This document shows, in pieces, positions 43,214 through 52,207 of a DNA stretch of 64,000 bases. A program made the position numbers and the translations under genes. How positions within the stretch are numbered: position 1 is the stretch's first letter; the number at the start of each line of letters is the position of its first letter. Under the pieces are notes generated by a model. That model saw nothing but the letters and a program-made list of their open reading frames with translations, did no database searches and was not told where the DNA came from. The DNA is from Porphyromonas sp. (lineage in GTDB: Bacteria > Bacteroidota > Bacteroidia > Bacteroidales > Porphyromonadaceae): assembly GCA_029983505.1 (NCBI GenBank), contig JASBZK010000001.1, positions 1 through 64,000 on the forward strand, in the 5' to 3' direction.

Positions 43214-45035
43214 TATAGAGACGGAAAGGAGCCCGCTATTGGTCATCGGAGGGACGACGGAGGGCAGAGTGGCTTGCGAAGTATCGGACGCGGCAGGCAC
43301 GACCTTCTACTACTCCACGAAGACGGACGGACAGGAAGTGCAGAGCGCTAACGGCGTACGTCTGACGGGAGGCTTGGACGCGGAGGAGATGTCTGCCCTC
43401 ATACGGGTGAAAGGGATACGGCTTCTCGTCGACGCGGCACACCCTTTCGCCTCCCTCGTGCATCGTAATATAGGCCGGGCGGCTTCCGAGACGGGCATCC
43501 CCGTCATTCGGTACGAGCGCACATTCCCGCCCGAAGACGCGCGTTTTCGCTATTTTGGCTCTTTTGACGACCTGAACCGGTTCCTCAGAGGGGCTAAGCC
43601 CCGCCGTCTTCTCTCGCTCGCAGGGGTCTCGTCCATCTCCGGGTTGGAGCCGATAATGGGCGATACTGAAGTCTTCGTCCGCATCATGCGCCGTCCCGAT
43701 TCGCTCGATATAGTGGCACGGAAGCGGTTCCCGACGGATCACCTCTCTTTTTACGACGAAGGAGAGACGGACGAAGCGCTCTTCCGCCGTATCCACCCCG
43801 ACTTCATCGTGACCAAAGAGAGTGGCGAGACGGGCGGCTTCTGTAGGAAGACGGAGGCGGCACGCGCACTCGGCATCCCTGTCCTTGTCCTTAGGAGACC
43901 GCCTCTGCCGTATGCCCCGGACAAAATCGTCTCCGGTCCCCACGGTCTGAGGCGCGCGATAGAGAAACTCCTGCCCCCTTTCTTTGAGCTCAAAACCGGC
44001 TTTACCACAGGCTCCTGTGCCACCGCAGCCACTGTCGCCGCGCTCCTCTTCCTGACCAAAGAAGAGACCGTGAAGGAAGCGCCTTTCGACCTCCCCGATG
44101 GTGAACCGATGTCTATGCCCGTCTCTTCCGTATTCCTCAACCCCGACGGCTCTGCCACGGCAACCGTGGTAAAAGACGCCGGTGACGACGCCGACGTGAC
44201 GGACGGCACCGAAATATGCTCCACCGTCCGCCTCTCTAAGGCGCACTCCGGCGTCCGTTTCCTTCAAGGGAAAGGGGTCGGGGTCGTGACGCTTCCCGGC
44301 TTGGGCATAGAGATAGGTGAGCCGGCCATCAATCCGACCCCGAGGAGGATGATTGAGCAGGAGGTGCGTAAGCTCGTGCCTCTCGGCGGCGTCGACGTGA
44401 CCCTATCCATCCCCTGTGGAGCGGAGCTGGCACCCAAGACCTTCAACCCCAAGCTCGGCGTGACGGGCGGCATCTCCGTGGTGGGGACTTCGGGCATTAT
44501 TTATCCCTATTCGCTCAAAGGATGGGTGGACTCCATCCGAAAAGAGATCGCCGTGGCGCGTGCGCTCGGGATGGAGCTGCTCGTCCTTAACTCCGGAGCC
44601 AAGAGCGAGCGTTTCGTCAAAAGACTCTTCCCCGACCTTCCTCCTCAGTCCTTCGTCCAATACGGGAATTTCATCGGCGAGACGATAAAGATGGGTGCGG
44701 ATGAGGGCTTCCCGGAGGTCGCCCTTGTGCTGATGATCGGCAAGGCGGTCAAGTTGGCAGAGGGCGAGCTCGATACCCACAGTCACAAGACGACGATGCA
44801 CCACGCGTTCCTGGTTCGGGTGGCTGAAGAGGCAGGATGCGCCAGTGAAACGATAGAAAAAATCAAGGGCATCACGATGGCGCGGGAATTGTGGTCGCTC
44901 GTCCCCGAGCGCGAAAGTGCCTTTTTCGCCCGCGTCGCTTCTCTTTGCCACGAAGTCTGTGCCCCGCTCCTTCCGGAAGGTAAGCTGAGGATCTTCCTTA
45001 TCGACGACCAAGGCGCACTTCGTGCCCAAGCATAG
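43206..45035 (+). CDS. cbiJ-cbiD: Fused precorrin-6A reductase / cobalt-precorrin-5B C1-methyltransferase
   Basis: 609 residues. Residues 1-255 are CbiJ/CobK (LLVIGGTTEGR at 11-21, VDAAHPFAS at 75-83, FIVTKESGETGGF). Residues 262-609 are CbiD (LKTGFTTGSCATAA at 262-275, VTLSIPCGAELAPKTFNPKLG shortened). CbiD methylates C1 and CbiJ reduces the ring. This is the last gene of the 15-kb corrinoid locus. With the other fusions, the ring steps from cobalt insertion to cobyrinate are covered. Family A copy 12 follows the stop and may end transcription. Confidence 0.9.
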   Translation: MNSIETERSPLLVIGGTTEGRVACEVSDAAGTTFYYSTKTDGQEVQSANGVRLTGGLDAEEMSALIRVKGIRLLVDAAHPFASLVHRNIGRAASETGIPVIRYERTFPPEDARFRYFGSFDDLNRFLRGAKPRRLLSLAGVSSISGLEPIMGDTEVFVRIMRRPDSLDIVARKRFPTDHLSFYDEGETDEALFRRIHPDFIVTKESGETGGFCRKTEAARALGIPVLVLRRPPLPYAPDKIVSGPHGLRRAIEKLLPPFFELKTGFTTGSCATAATVAALLFLTKEETVKEAPFDLPDGEPMSMPVSSVFLNPDGSATATVVKDAGDDADVTDGTEICSTVRLSKAHSGVRFLQGKGVGVVTLPGLGIEIGEPAINPTPRRMIEQEVRKLVPLGGVDVTLSIPCGAELAPKTFNPKLGVTGGISVVGTSGIIYPYSLKGWVDSIRKEIAVARALGMELLVLNSGAKSERFVKRLFPDLPPQSFVQYGNFIGETIKMGADEGFPEVALVLMIGKAVKLAEGELDTHSHKTTMHHAFLVRVAEEAGCASETIEKIKGITMARELWSLVPERESAFFARVASLCHEVCAPLLPEGKLRIFLIDDQGALRAQA

Positions 45036-45043
45036 CCGTCGAT

Positions 45044-45126
45044 TTCGGTCTGTATCTCGTCTCCTCCTCGGTCTGTATCTTTTCCCGCTCCCGTACAGAC
45101 CGAAAAAATCTTCTTGGTACGTCCGA
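45044..45126. repeat. Family A dispersed inverted repeat, copy 12
   Basis: Two TCGGTCTGTATCT words face CCGTACAGACCGAAAAAA, then TTCTTGGTACG. It lies between convergent ends of the corrinoid locus and rnhB, so it could terminate both. Confidence 0.65.
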
Positions 45127-45141
45127 AAAAGGCTTGAAAGT

Positions 45142-45750
45142 TTAATCGAAAAGGCCCTTTCTGCAGGGGCGGAAAGAACGCCTGTGATAGGGTGTGAGTC
45201 CTTTTTCCTCTATGCCCATAAGGTGGGCGCGGGTGCCGTAGCCTGCGTTTTGCTCCCAGCCGTAGCCGGGGTACTCTTCCGATAGCCGTGCCATCAGACG
45301 GTCGCGGTGGACTTTGGCGAGGATACTTGCTGCCGCGATGCTCGCCACCCGACCGTCGCCCCCCACGATGGTCTCAAAGGGCACTCCGAGGGTGGTGCGG
45401 AAACGGTTGCCGTCCACGAGAAGATACTCGGGCTCAAGGGATAGGGCGGTGATGGCGCGCTCCATCGCGAGGAATGTAGCGCCAAGGATATTCAGCCGGT
45501 CTATCTCCGAGGGCGAGGCTTCTCCGATGGCATAGGCGACGGCTCGTGCGCGTATCTCCAGATCCATCCTTTCCCGCTGCCCGCGGGTGAGCTGCTTGGA
45601 GTCGGTGAGACCGGGGAGCGCGAAGTCTTCGGGCAAAATGACGGCAGCCGAGCAAACGGGTCCCGCCAGGCAGCCGCGCCCCACTTCGTCCACGCCGGCT
45701 TCGATGCGTCCCGATTTCAGACGGGCGGGTAGGAGCAGCTCCTCACGCAT
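45142..45750 (-). CDS. rnhB: Ribonuclease HII
   Basis: 202 residues from ATG 45750. An in-frame ATG at 45765 would lengthen the overlap with the transporter gene. Acidic active-site residues fit RNase HII: Asp21-Glu22 (GVDEVGRG), Asp113 (LLVDGN) and Asp132 (GGDGR). SKQL and ASILAKV are also conserved. It removes RNA, including single ribonucleotides, from RNA-DNA hybrids. It overlaps the CDF gene end by 8 bp, so it is translated from the same transcript. Confidence 0.93.
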   Translation of the reverse strand: MREELLLPARLKSGRIEAGVDEVGRGCLAGPVCSAAVILPEDFALPGLTDSKQLTRGQRERMDLEIRARAVAYAIGEASPSEIDRLNILGATFLAMERAITALSLEPEYLLVDGNRFRTTLGVPFETIVGGDGRVASIAAASILAKVHRDRLMARLSEEYPGYGWEQNAGYGTRAHLMGIEEKGLTPYHRRSFRPCRKGLFD

Positions 45751-46675
45751 CTTTACTCGGGACACAGTAGATGTGGGTAAAGGGTTTGGCGGGCTCCACG
45801 TGGATATTGATGTGGGTCTCTTCGCCGTACTTCTCCCTAATCAGATGCTCACACTGCATCGTGAGTTCGTGGGCTTGGTACAGCGGCATATTCCCGTCTA
45901 CGCGGATGTCGAGATCGATGGCGAAGGTGCTGGAGCCTATCATACGGGTGCGGATGTTATGGGGGTCGGAGACGCCGTCCACCCCGAGGATGAGGTTCTT
46001 GATGTCCTCTATCGTCTCGTCGGGGATGGCAGCCTCGGTGAGTTTGCGGAGGGCAGGGATGCAGATTCCGACTCCGAAATAGATGATGAAGCCGGCCACT
46101 ATGATGGCGGCAATCGGCTCGGCCAAGCTCCAGACACCGCCCCAAAGCCGCGAGATCGTCACCCCGAGAGCGACGGCAAGGGCACTGAAGACATCGTTGC
46201 GGTGGTCTTGAGCCTGCGCCATCAGCGCCTCACTCTTCGTCTCGATGCCCTGCTTGTGGGTGTAGAAGTAGGCGATCGCTTTGAGGACGAGGGTAAAGCC
46301 CGCCACGACGAGCGCGATCCACTCGGGCGGGGTGGGGAGTTCCTTGCGGGTAAAGTACCGCTCGATGACGTTTGCGCTATTGACGACGATGAGGATACCG
46401 GCGATGCACATCATCACGCCGATGAAGAGCGTGGCCACTGTCTCGTACTTGCCGTGACCGTATGCGTGGTCTTTGTCCCTGGGGCGGGAAGAGAGACGGA
46501 GGAAGAGGTAGACGACGATGTTGGACGCTATGTCTCCGAATGAGTTTATGGCGTCGGCGATGAGGGCAGTGGAGTGCCCGATGATCCCTGTGATGAGTTT
46601 GAGGGGTGGGAGGATCAGGTTGACGGACGAAGAGAGGAGGTACGCCCGCTGTTTCTTTTGGTCATTTGTCGGCAT
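45743..46675 (-). CDS. Cation diffusion facilitator (CDF) metal exporter
   Basis: 310 residues with six predicted helices and a cytoplasmic C-terminal domain. Metal-site residues typical of CDF proteins are visible in ADAINSFGDIASN (helix 2, Asp/Ser pair), DKDHAYGHGKYE and AQDHRNDVFSA (helix 5, HxxxD). It exports Zn2+, Fe2+ or another divalent cation in exchange for protons; which metal cannot be read. It overlaps ftsQ by 14 bp and rnhB by 8 bp. Confidence 0.9.
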   Translation of the reverse strand: MPTNDQKKQRAYLLSSSVNLILPPLKLITGIIGHSTALIADAINSFGDIASNIVVYLFLRLSSRPRDKDHAYGHGKYETVATLFIGVMMCIAGILIVVNSANVIERYFTRKELPTPPEWIALVVAGFTLVLKAIAYFYTHKQGIETKSEALMAQAQDHRNDVFSALAVALGVTISRLWGGVWSLAEPIAAIIVAGFIIYFGVGICIPALRKLTEAAIPDETIEDIKNLILGVDGVSDPHNIRTRMIGSSTFAIDLDIRVDGNMPLYQAHELTMQCEHLIREKYGEETHINIHVEPAKPFTHIYCVPSKDA

Positions 46676-47432
46676 CTTCGCGTCGGGTGCAAATGATTTG
46701 GTCCTTGTAGGAGAGTTTCACGAGACTATACTTATTGGCGCCCACTTGGGGTACGATCTTTTGGTAAAAGAGCGGCACCTTGGAGAGGTCTTCGGAGAGG
46801 GTGGCGACGCCGTGGAGCTCGAAGACGTAGTCTCCGATGCGCGGGTACAGGCGTACCTGTCGCCCGCTGAGGACGTCGATGAAGGGAAAGAACGTCCGGT
46901 AGTCGTCACTACGGCTGAGGTAAGAAGCCAAGGGGTACACAGTGGAGGCTATTACGGAGTCGGTGAGGTTGCCCGTGGCGATGGGGACGAGCGCTGCCGC
47001 CCCGACTCTGCCGGGGACGGAGACGCCTTCTTCGTCGAGGAAATAGGCCTTGCCACCGCGGTAATACCTCAGGATGGGCGTCCGCTCGAGTACCCGGATA
47101 TTAAGGGTGCGTGCGGAGGGCGAGATAAAGACTTCGGCACGCCTGAGGTAGGCGATTTTTTCGGACAGCGTGCGTTCGAGTTCCCCTATTTTTACGGGCG
47201 AGGAGACACTGTCTTCGATCGAAAACGGCAGCTCTTTCGTGATCTCCTCTGTCCTCAAAAAAGAGGATCGGGGCGAAGACCTTTCGATCTTCACGATCGT
47301 CTTGTACGGCAGGACGGCATACCGTGCCTGTCCTTGGGAGAGAATATAGGAGACCGGCAGGGCGAGGAGGAGCAGCCCTGCGAGCACAATGAGGATGCCT
47401 CTGGTAATCTTGTGTCTCGTCTCTTTCGTCAT
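46662..47432 (-). CDS. ftsQ: Cell division protein FtsQ
   Basis: 256 residues. One membrane helix (about 9-31) and a periplasmic POTRA-like region (about 45-115), then a beta domain. Sequence conservation in this family is low, but the position directly after murC is the standard one. FtsQ links cytoplasmic FtsA/Z with the periplasmic divisome. Here the next gene is a CDF transporter, not ftsA, so the usual ftsQAZ order is broken. Confidence 0.85.
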   Translation of the reverse strand: MTKETRHKITRGILIVLAGLLLLALPVSYILSQGQARYAVLPYKTIVKIERSSPRSSFLRTEEITKELPFSIEDSVSSPVKIGELERTLSEKIAYLRRAEVFISPSARTLNIRVLERTPILRYYRGGKAYFLDEEGVSVPGRVGAAALVPIATGNLTDSVIASTVYPLASYLSRSDDYRTFFPFIDVLSGRQVRLYPRIGDYVFELHGVATLSEDLSKVPLFYQKIVPQVGANKYSLVKLSYKDQIICTRREDADK

Positions 47433-47450
47433 CTGTTTGTCCTAAAAAAT

Positions 47451-47541
47451 TTCGCTCTGTATCTCGCTTCCTTTTTGGTCTGTGTCTCCCCGGAGCCCCG
47501 GCCTGTATCTCGCTACCTTTTCGGCCTGTATCTCGTCCGGG
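47451..47541. repeat. Family A dispersed inverted repeat, copy 13
   Basis: Four direct-oriented words of the type GGYCTGTRTCTCG fill the murC-ftsQ gap. Unlike most copies there is no facing arm, so it is not a hairpin. Confidence 0.6.
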
Positions 47542-47552
47542 CTGCCCGTCTG

Positions 47553-48920
47553 TCAGTCTCTCAAGCTTTCGATGGCTCTCGGTACCTCGAACTCAATGTC
47601 CCCCGCGCCCATCATCACGAGTACTTCGGGCTTCTTTTCCCTCAGGACTGCCGGAAGGGTCTCCTTCGTCGCCACACTCTTGCGGGCAGAAGTGACGAAC
47701 GGCAGGATGGCTTCGCTCGTGACGCCCGGAATCGGCTCTTCGCGCGCCGGGTATATGGGGATGAGGATGACTTCGTCCGCTATGGAGAGCGCACGCCCGA
47801 AGTCCTCAAGGAAATCCCGGGTGCGGGTAAAGAGGTGGGGCTGGAAGACCACGGTAATCTCGCGCTCCGGGTAGAGGTCGCGTATCGAGGCGAGTGAGGC
47901 GCGGATCTCGTCCGGGTGGTGGGCGTAGTCGTCTATGACCACACGCCCGCCGGGGAGCTTGGTGCGCTCGAAGCGGCGGTGCGCCCCGCGGAACGTCTTC
48001 AGTCCCTCCCGCAGCTCCTCTTCCGTGCAGCCGAGACGGTAGGCGAGGGCGAGGGCGGCGGTGGCGTTCATCACGTTGATCTCTATCGGAGTGCCTATTT
48101 GGAGATCTCTGATGACCCCCTTTCCTCCGTCGTAGTGCCAGTCAAAGAAGAGTTCACCCCCTTCGTAGCGGAGACGGGAGTAGTAATAGTCACACGTCTC
48201 GGAGGCACCGTAGGTCTCGGTCAGGACACCCTCCGGGGCAGGCAGATCCCGGACTTCTTCCTGGAGCAAAAGCCGTCCCTCCTTGCTCGTCAAACCGGCA
48301 AAGACGCGGAACGCCTCGTGAAAAGCCTCTTCCGTCCCGTAGATATCGAGGTGGTCGGGACGATTGCTCGTGATGATGGCGCAAAAAGGAGACAGGCGGT
48401 GAAAAGAGCGGTCGTACTCGTCGGCCTCCACGACCACGTAGGGGCTTTTGGCGTCCACGAGGAGGTTGGAGCCGAAGTTCAGGGAGAGTCCTCCGAGGAA
48501 CGCATTCGTCCCGATGTGCGAGCTCTTCAATAGGTGCGCAAGGAGTGTGGAGGTCGTCGTCTTGCCGTGGGTGCCTGCGACGCAGAGCGCTTTGTGCATA
48601 CGAGAGATCTCGCCGAGTACTTCGGAGCGCTTCCTCTCAGGGATGCCTTTCGCCTTGAAGTACTGTCTCAGCCGGTTGTCTTCGTGGATGGCGGGGGTGA
48701 AGACGACACGAACCTCCGGATGCTCACGGAAGGCGTCCGCCATTTGCATGGGGTCGTCTTCGTAAATGATCTCTCCCCCGAGCTCTTCGAGGGCTGTGGT
48801 GATGGGGGTGCGTACACGGTCATAGCCTCCGACGCGGTGCCCGGAGAGTAGGAAATAACGGGCGAGGGCGCTCATACCGATGCCCCCGATGCCTATGAAA
48901 AAGAACGTTTCTTTCGTCAT
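47553..48920 (-). CDS. murC: UDP-N-acetylmuramate--L-alanine ligase
   Basis: 455 residues. GIGGIGMSALA (10-20) binds the UDP moiety, GTHGKTTT (117-124) is the Mur-ligase P-loop and the central-domain His/Asn residues (ITSNRPDHLDIYG) are present. The C-terminal domain has DDYAHHPDEI. It adds L-Ala, the first stem-peptide residue, in the cytoplasm. Family A repeats lie on both sides of it. Confidence 0.95.
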   Translation of the reverse strand: MTKETFFFIGIGGIGMSALARYFLLSGHRVGGYDRVRTPITTALEELGGEIIYEDDPMQMADAFREHPEVRVVFTPAIHEDNRLRQYFKAKGIPERKRSEVLGEISRMHKALCVAGTHGKTTTSTLLAHLLKSSHIGTNAFLGGLSLNFGSNLLVDAKSPYVVVEADEYDRSFHRLSPFCAIITSNRPDHLDIYGTEEAFHEAFRVFAGLTSKEGRLLLQEEVRDLPAPEGVLTETYGASETCDYYYSRLRYEGGELFFDWHYDGGKGVIRDLQIGTPIEINVMNATAALALAYRLGCTEEELREGLKTFRGAHRRFERTKLPGGRVVIDDYAHHPDEIRASLASIRDLYPEREITVVFQPHLFTRTRDFLEDFGRALSIADEVILIPIYPAREEPIPGVTSEAILPFVTSARKSVATKETLPAVLREKKPEVLVMMGAGDIEFEVPRAIESLRD

Positions 48921-48955
48921 GGTCTGTATGTGCGTACAGTGTGCTTCTTTTGGGA

Positions 48956-49036
48956 GGTACGTACCGGGACGTTTTCCCCGGTCTGTAGGAGACCGGAACT
49001 TTGGTCCGTATCTCGTCCGTCTCCCGGTCTGTACCT
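48956..49036. repeat. Family A dispersed inverted repeat, copy 14
   Basis: GGTACGTACCGGG, CCCGGTCTGTAGGAGACCGG, TTGGTCCGTATCTCG and CCGGTCTGTACCTTTTTT between murG and murC. A further GGTCTGTATG word begins at 48921, right at the murC start. Confidence 0.65.
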
Positions 49037-49051
49037 TTTTTCGTGTAAGGT

Positions 49052-50161
49052 TTATGCCTGTTTGATGAGGAGTTCGATCTCGTCGACAATCATCTCCGCA
49101 GCCTTGGGGAGTGCCATCTTGCGTGCGGCTTCGGACATACTTGCGAGTTTCTCGTCGTCACGAATCGTCTCAAGTGCGACGGGGATCAAGTCCCGGACGG
49201 CGTCGCTGTCGCGAACCATAATCGCCGCATCCTCACTTGCCAAGGCTTCGGCATTCTTGGTCTGATGGTCTTCGGCGACGTTCGGAGAGGGGACGAGTAC
49301 CATAGGCAGCCCGAGATTCGTGAGCTCCGAAATGGAGCCCGCACCCGCACGCGAGACGACGAGGTCGGCTACCGAATAGGCGAAGTCCATACGGGAGATG
49401 AAAGGGAGGAGACGGACGTTTTCGGGAAGCGTGTCCTTTGTGCGGTCCTTCATTTCCTCATAGTGGCTCTTGCCGCACTGCCAGATGACCTGGAGACCCT
49501 CTTCTCTGCCAAGCTTTTCGGCAAATGAGGAGACGGCGAGATTTATCGACCCTGCGCCGAGGCTTCCTCCGAGGATGAGGAGTGTCTTTTTTGCGGGATC
49601 AAGCTCGAAGTACGCATAGGCTTCGGGCATCTTCCGCTCCAAGTCGGCAAGCTCCTTACGGGTGGGGTTGCCGGTGAGCACGATCTTAGAAGCGCGGGGG
49701 AAGAAACGCTCCATCCCCTCATAGGCGACGCAGACCGTGTTTGCGTGCCGCCCCACGAGCTTATTCGTCTTGCCCGCGAAGGAGTTTTGCTCCTGCACAA
49801 GCGTCGGCACTCCGCTCTTACCTGCCGCAATAAGCGTGGGAGCCGAGGCGTAGCCGCCGACGCCCACTGCTGCTTCGGGCTTGAAGTCGCGGATGAACCC
49901 CTTGGCGATATTGATGCTTTTGATGAGCTGCGAGAGTGTCCGCCACTTGCTCAAGAGACCTCCGCCTCTCTCCAGACCTCGGACGGGGAGCAGCTTTATG
50001 GGGTACCCGGCTTCCGGGACACGCTCGGCCTCCATACGCCCCTCTGCTCCGATGAAGAGAATCTCGCACGAGGGGTAACGCCTCTTGATCTCTCCGGCTA
50101 TGGACAGCGCCGGGAAGATATGCCCTCCCGTACCGCCGCCGCTGATGATGATACGTTTCAT
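49052..50161 (-). CDS. murG: UDP-GlcNAc:lipid I GlcNAc-transferase MurG
   Basis: 369 residues. The N-terminal GGGTGGHIFPAL (8-19) loop, the VGVGGYASAP (about 99-108) loop and the C-terminal SRAGAGSISEL nucleotide-binding site are all present. It converts lipid I to lipid II on the inner face of the membrane. ftsW lies 15 bp upstream. Confidence 0.95.
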   Translation of the reverse strand: MKRIIISGGGTGGHIFPALSIAGEIKRRYPSCEILFIGAEGRMEAERVPEAGYPIKLLPVRGLERGGGLLSKWRTLSQLIKSINIAKGFIRDFKPEAAVGVGGYASAPTLIAAGKSGVPTLVQEQNSFAGKTNKLVGRHANTVCVAYEGMERFFPRASKIVLTGNPTRKELADLERKMPEAYAYFELDPAKKTLLILGGSLGAGSINLAVSSFAEKLGREEGLQVIWQCGKSHYEEMKDRTKDTLPENVRLLPFISRMDFAYSVADLVVSRAGAGSISELTNLGLPMVLVPSPNVAEDHQTKNAEALASEDAAIMVRDSDAVRDLIPVALETIRDDEKLASMSEAARKMALPKAAEMIVDEIELLIKQA

Positions 50162-50176
50162 TTGAATCGGATTTCT

Positions 50177-51505
50177 TTATGGTCTCGGGGTCGCTTCCGC
50201 TGCCGGTACGTAGTCCGGAATCTCTTCCATATCGACTTCGGGCATCCCTTCGATGCCGCTGGCTTCGGCCTCCTGACGGCGTCTCGAAGCCTGTATCTCC
50301 CGGCTCACGCTGAGGGCGAGTCCGAAGAACATCGACATAAAGATATAGGAGCTCCCCCCTTTGCTGATGAAAGGCAGCGTCTGCCCCGTGACGGGCAGAA
50401 GATTCGTCGCCACCATCATATTCATCACCGCCTGACCCGTGATGGTCAGCCCGATGCCATAGAGTAGGGTGGACTTGTAGTTCGACCTGCTCTGATTGGC
50501 GAGCTTACCGCAGCGCCAGAAGAATATGATGTACGTAAAAAGCAAGCCTACGGATCCCGCCAATCCGTACTCCTCAACCACGACATTGTAGATGTAGTCG
50601 GAGTAGGCGGCGGGAAGCCATTGGCGGAGTTCGCCGCGCCCCGCACCTTTGCCGATGAGGTTACTGTTGGCGATGGCTTTTTGGGCCATAACCACCTGGT
50701 AGTCCATCCCCATAATGTCGTCGTAGGTCTCTTCGTTCACGGGCTTGAACATCTTCGTGACGAAGCGCATGATGCGGTTGTGTCCCGTCTCGCTTCGGCC
50801 CACGCCTTCGGCGTCCGGGGCAAAGAGCTTGAACATCACGAGGACCAGACCCGCCGCCATGGCTCCTAAGAGCAGATACCCCGTGTACTTCTTATTGATG
50901 CCGCCGACGATGGTCGTAACGACGGTGATGAGGAAGATGAATGCCGCCGTCGAGATGTTTTCGAAGACGATGAGCAGTATGATGGCACCCACGGGCCACC
51001 ACGTGCGGATGAACGTATTCAGCGACGTCCGCCCCTCGTCTTTCCAGAGACTGAACGCGACGTAATTCACGACCGCCACTTTGCTGATCTCGGACGGCTG
51101 TACCGTGAAGCCGAAGAGGCTGATCCAACGCTTCCCCTCATTAAGCTCCGCCCCCGCCACGAGTGTGTAGACCAAGAGTCCGATGCAGAGGAGGATGAAG
51201 GAGAAGGAGAACTGCTGGTAAAACTTGCTGCTGACCCTGCTCATCACGCTCACGATGATGAAGGAGACCAGGATGAGCAAGAGGTGCTTGAGGAACTCTC
51301 CGTAAAAAAGCCCCCCTCTGGCTTCCGCACGAAATGCCTCCTGGCTCACGGCCGAGAAGACCACCACGATGCTGCCGAGCATCAGGGCAATCAAAATGAT
51401 CCATATCACCGTGTCGCCGGCAAAAAAGCCGCGGGCGCGTCCCAAGAGCGAGCGCCTCTGCGGAATCGATTCGATCTCCTCTTCTGTCGTAATGATGTCC
51501 TCCAT
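50177..51505 (-). CDS. ftsW: Peptidoglycan polymerase FtsW (SEDS family)
   Basis: 442 residues with about ten membrane helices. Family regions are recognisable: GAELNEGKRWISLFGFTVQPSEISKVAVV (shortened; the Lys-Arg-Trp and Pro-Ser motifs) and TGQTLPFISKGGSSYIF near the C-terminus. With a class B PBP it polymerises septal glycan strands. The C-terminal tail is acidic and Pro-rich. First gene of the ftsW-murG-murC-ftsQ group; mraY and murD are not upstream. Confidence 0.93.
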   Translation of the reverse strand: MEDIITTEEEIESIPQRRSLLGRARGFFAGDTVIWIILIALMLGSIVVVFSAVSQEAFRAEARGGLFYGEFLKHLLLILVSFIIVSVMSRVSSKFYQQFSFSFILLCIGLLVYTLVAGAELNEGKRWISLFGFTVQPSEISKVAVVNYVAFSLWKDEGRTSLNTFIRTWWPVGAIILLIVFENISTAAFIFLITVVTTIVGGINKKYTGYLLLGAMAAGLVLVMFKLFAPDAEGVGRSETGHNRIMRFVTKMFKPVNEETYDDIMGMDYQVVMAQKAIANSNLIGKGAGRGELRQWLPAAYSDYIYNVVVEEYGLAGSVGLLFTYIIFFWRCGKLANQSRSNYKSTLLYGIGLTITGQAVMNMMVATNLLPVTGQTLPFISKGGSSYIFMSMFFGLALSVSREIQASRRRQEAEASGIEGMPEVDMEEIPDYVPAAEATPRP

Positions 51506-51539
51506 TTATTTGCGTGAAAAACGCCTCCCGGGATAGAGA

Positions 51540-51941
51540 TTATCTGCCCGGTGCCGTGCTGATGATCGAGATGAAGTTATAGGTGACGGTTCCGGAGACG
51601 CTATTGGTGTACTTTCTGACCGAGATGAGGTACTCCGTACCTGCCTTGAAGAGGCTGTCAAACCCTTCTATCCTGAATATCGTCTTCACAGTGGGATTCG
51701 CGGGCTCTTTGTCTCCCGAATATTCGACGAAGCGGTAGGCGCCGCCCGCGGTCTTGTCCGCAAAAATGCGGAGCTTTACGATCTCTGCGCTGAGCTGTTC
51801 CTCCGGACTTCCGGAGCCGGCACAGCCCGCCAGCCCGGCGATGAGAGCCGAGAGGGAGAAGAGGAGCGCAAACCCCTTCCAGAAATTCTTGAATGTACCT
51901 TTCAATGCTTTTGTTCCTCCTTTTTCTACTTTGATGATCAT
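51540..51941 (-). CDS. Small lipoprotein of unknown function
   Basis: 133 residues from ATG 51941. A start at 52106 would translate a family A repeat and is rejected. The N-terminus is unusually long and basic (about 25 residues) before the hydrophobic stretch and lipobox (GLAGC, Cys about 39). The mature part is predicted all-beta, about 95 residues. I do not recognise a family. It lies 34 bp upstream of ftsW on the same strand and may share its transcript. Confidence 0.6.
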   Translation of the reverse strand: MIIKVEKGGTKALKGTFKNFWKGFALLFSLSALIAGLAGCAGSGSPEEQLSAEIVKLRIFADKTAGGAYRFVEYSGDKEPANPTVKTIFRIEGFDSLFKAGTEYLISVRKYTNSVSGTVTYNFISIISTAPGR

Positions 51942-52022
51942 GCAATGTCTAAAGCCAAGCAAATATACCCCTTTTATGAGACCTTTGAAAAGTCTCTTTG
52001 TGCATACCGTGGGCAGGAAAAA

Positions 52023-52106
52023 AGAGACCCGTACCGAGCGGGTGACGAGATACGTACCTCGCCTCCGGTCCGGTACGGACCAAAGAAATGACGAGACCCG
52101 TACCAA
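52023..52106. repeat. Family A dispersed inverted repeat, copy 15
   Basis: GAGACCCGTACCGAGCGGG, CGAGATACGTACC, CCGGTCCGGTACGGACC and CGAGACCCGTACC words. Confidence 0.6.
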
Positions 52107-52207
52107 GATTTCCCATACTCTTTACCTCTGCTTTCAACCCATCCCTTTGTGTCGTAAAAGGAGGATTCTGAGGTGATGAAAAAGCTGTGTACAGTGGATA
52201 ATAAAAT

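Noticed and set aside
51942..52106. Longer N-terminus for the small lipoprotein
   Set aside because: It would translate a family A repeat and place the signal peptide about 90 residues in. Unlike btuC, a good ATG lies after the repeat.
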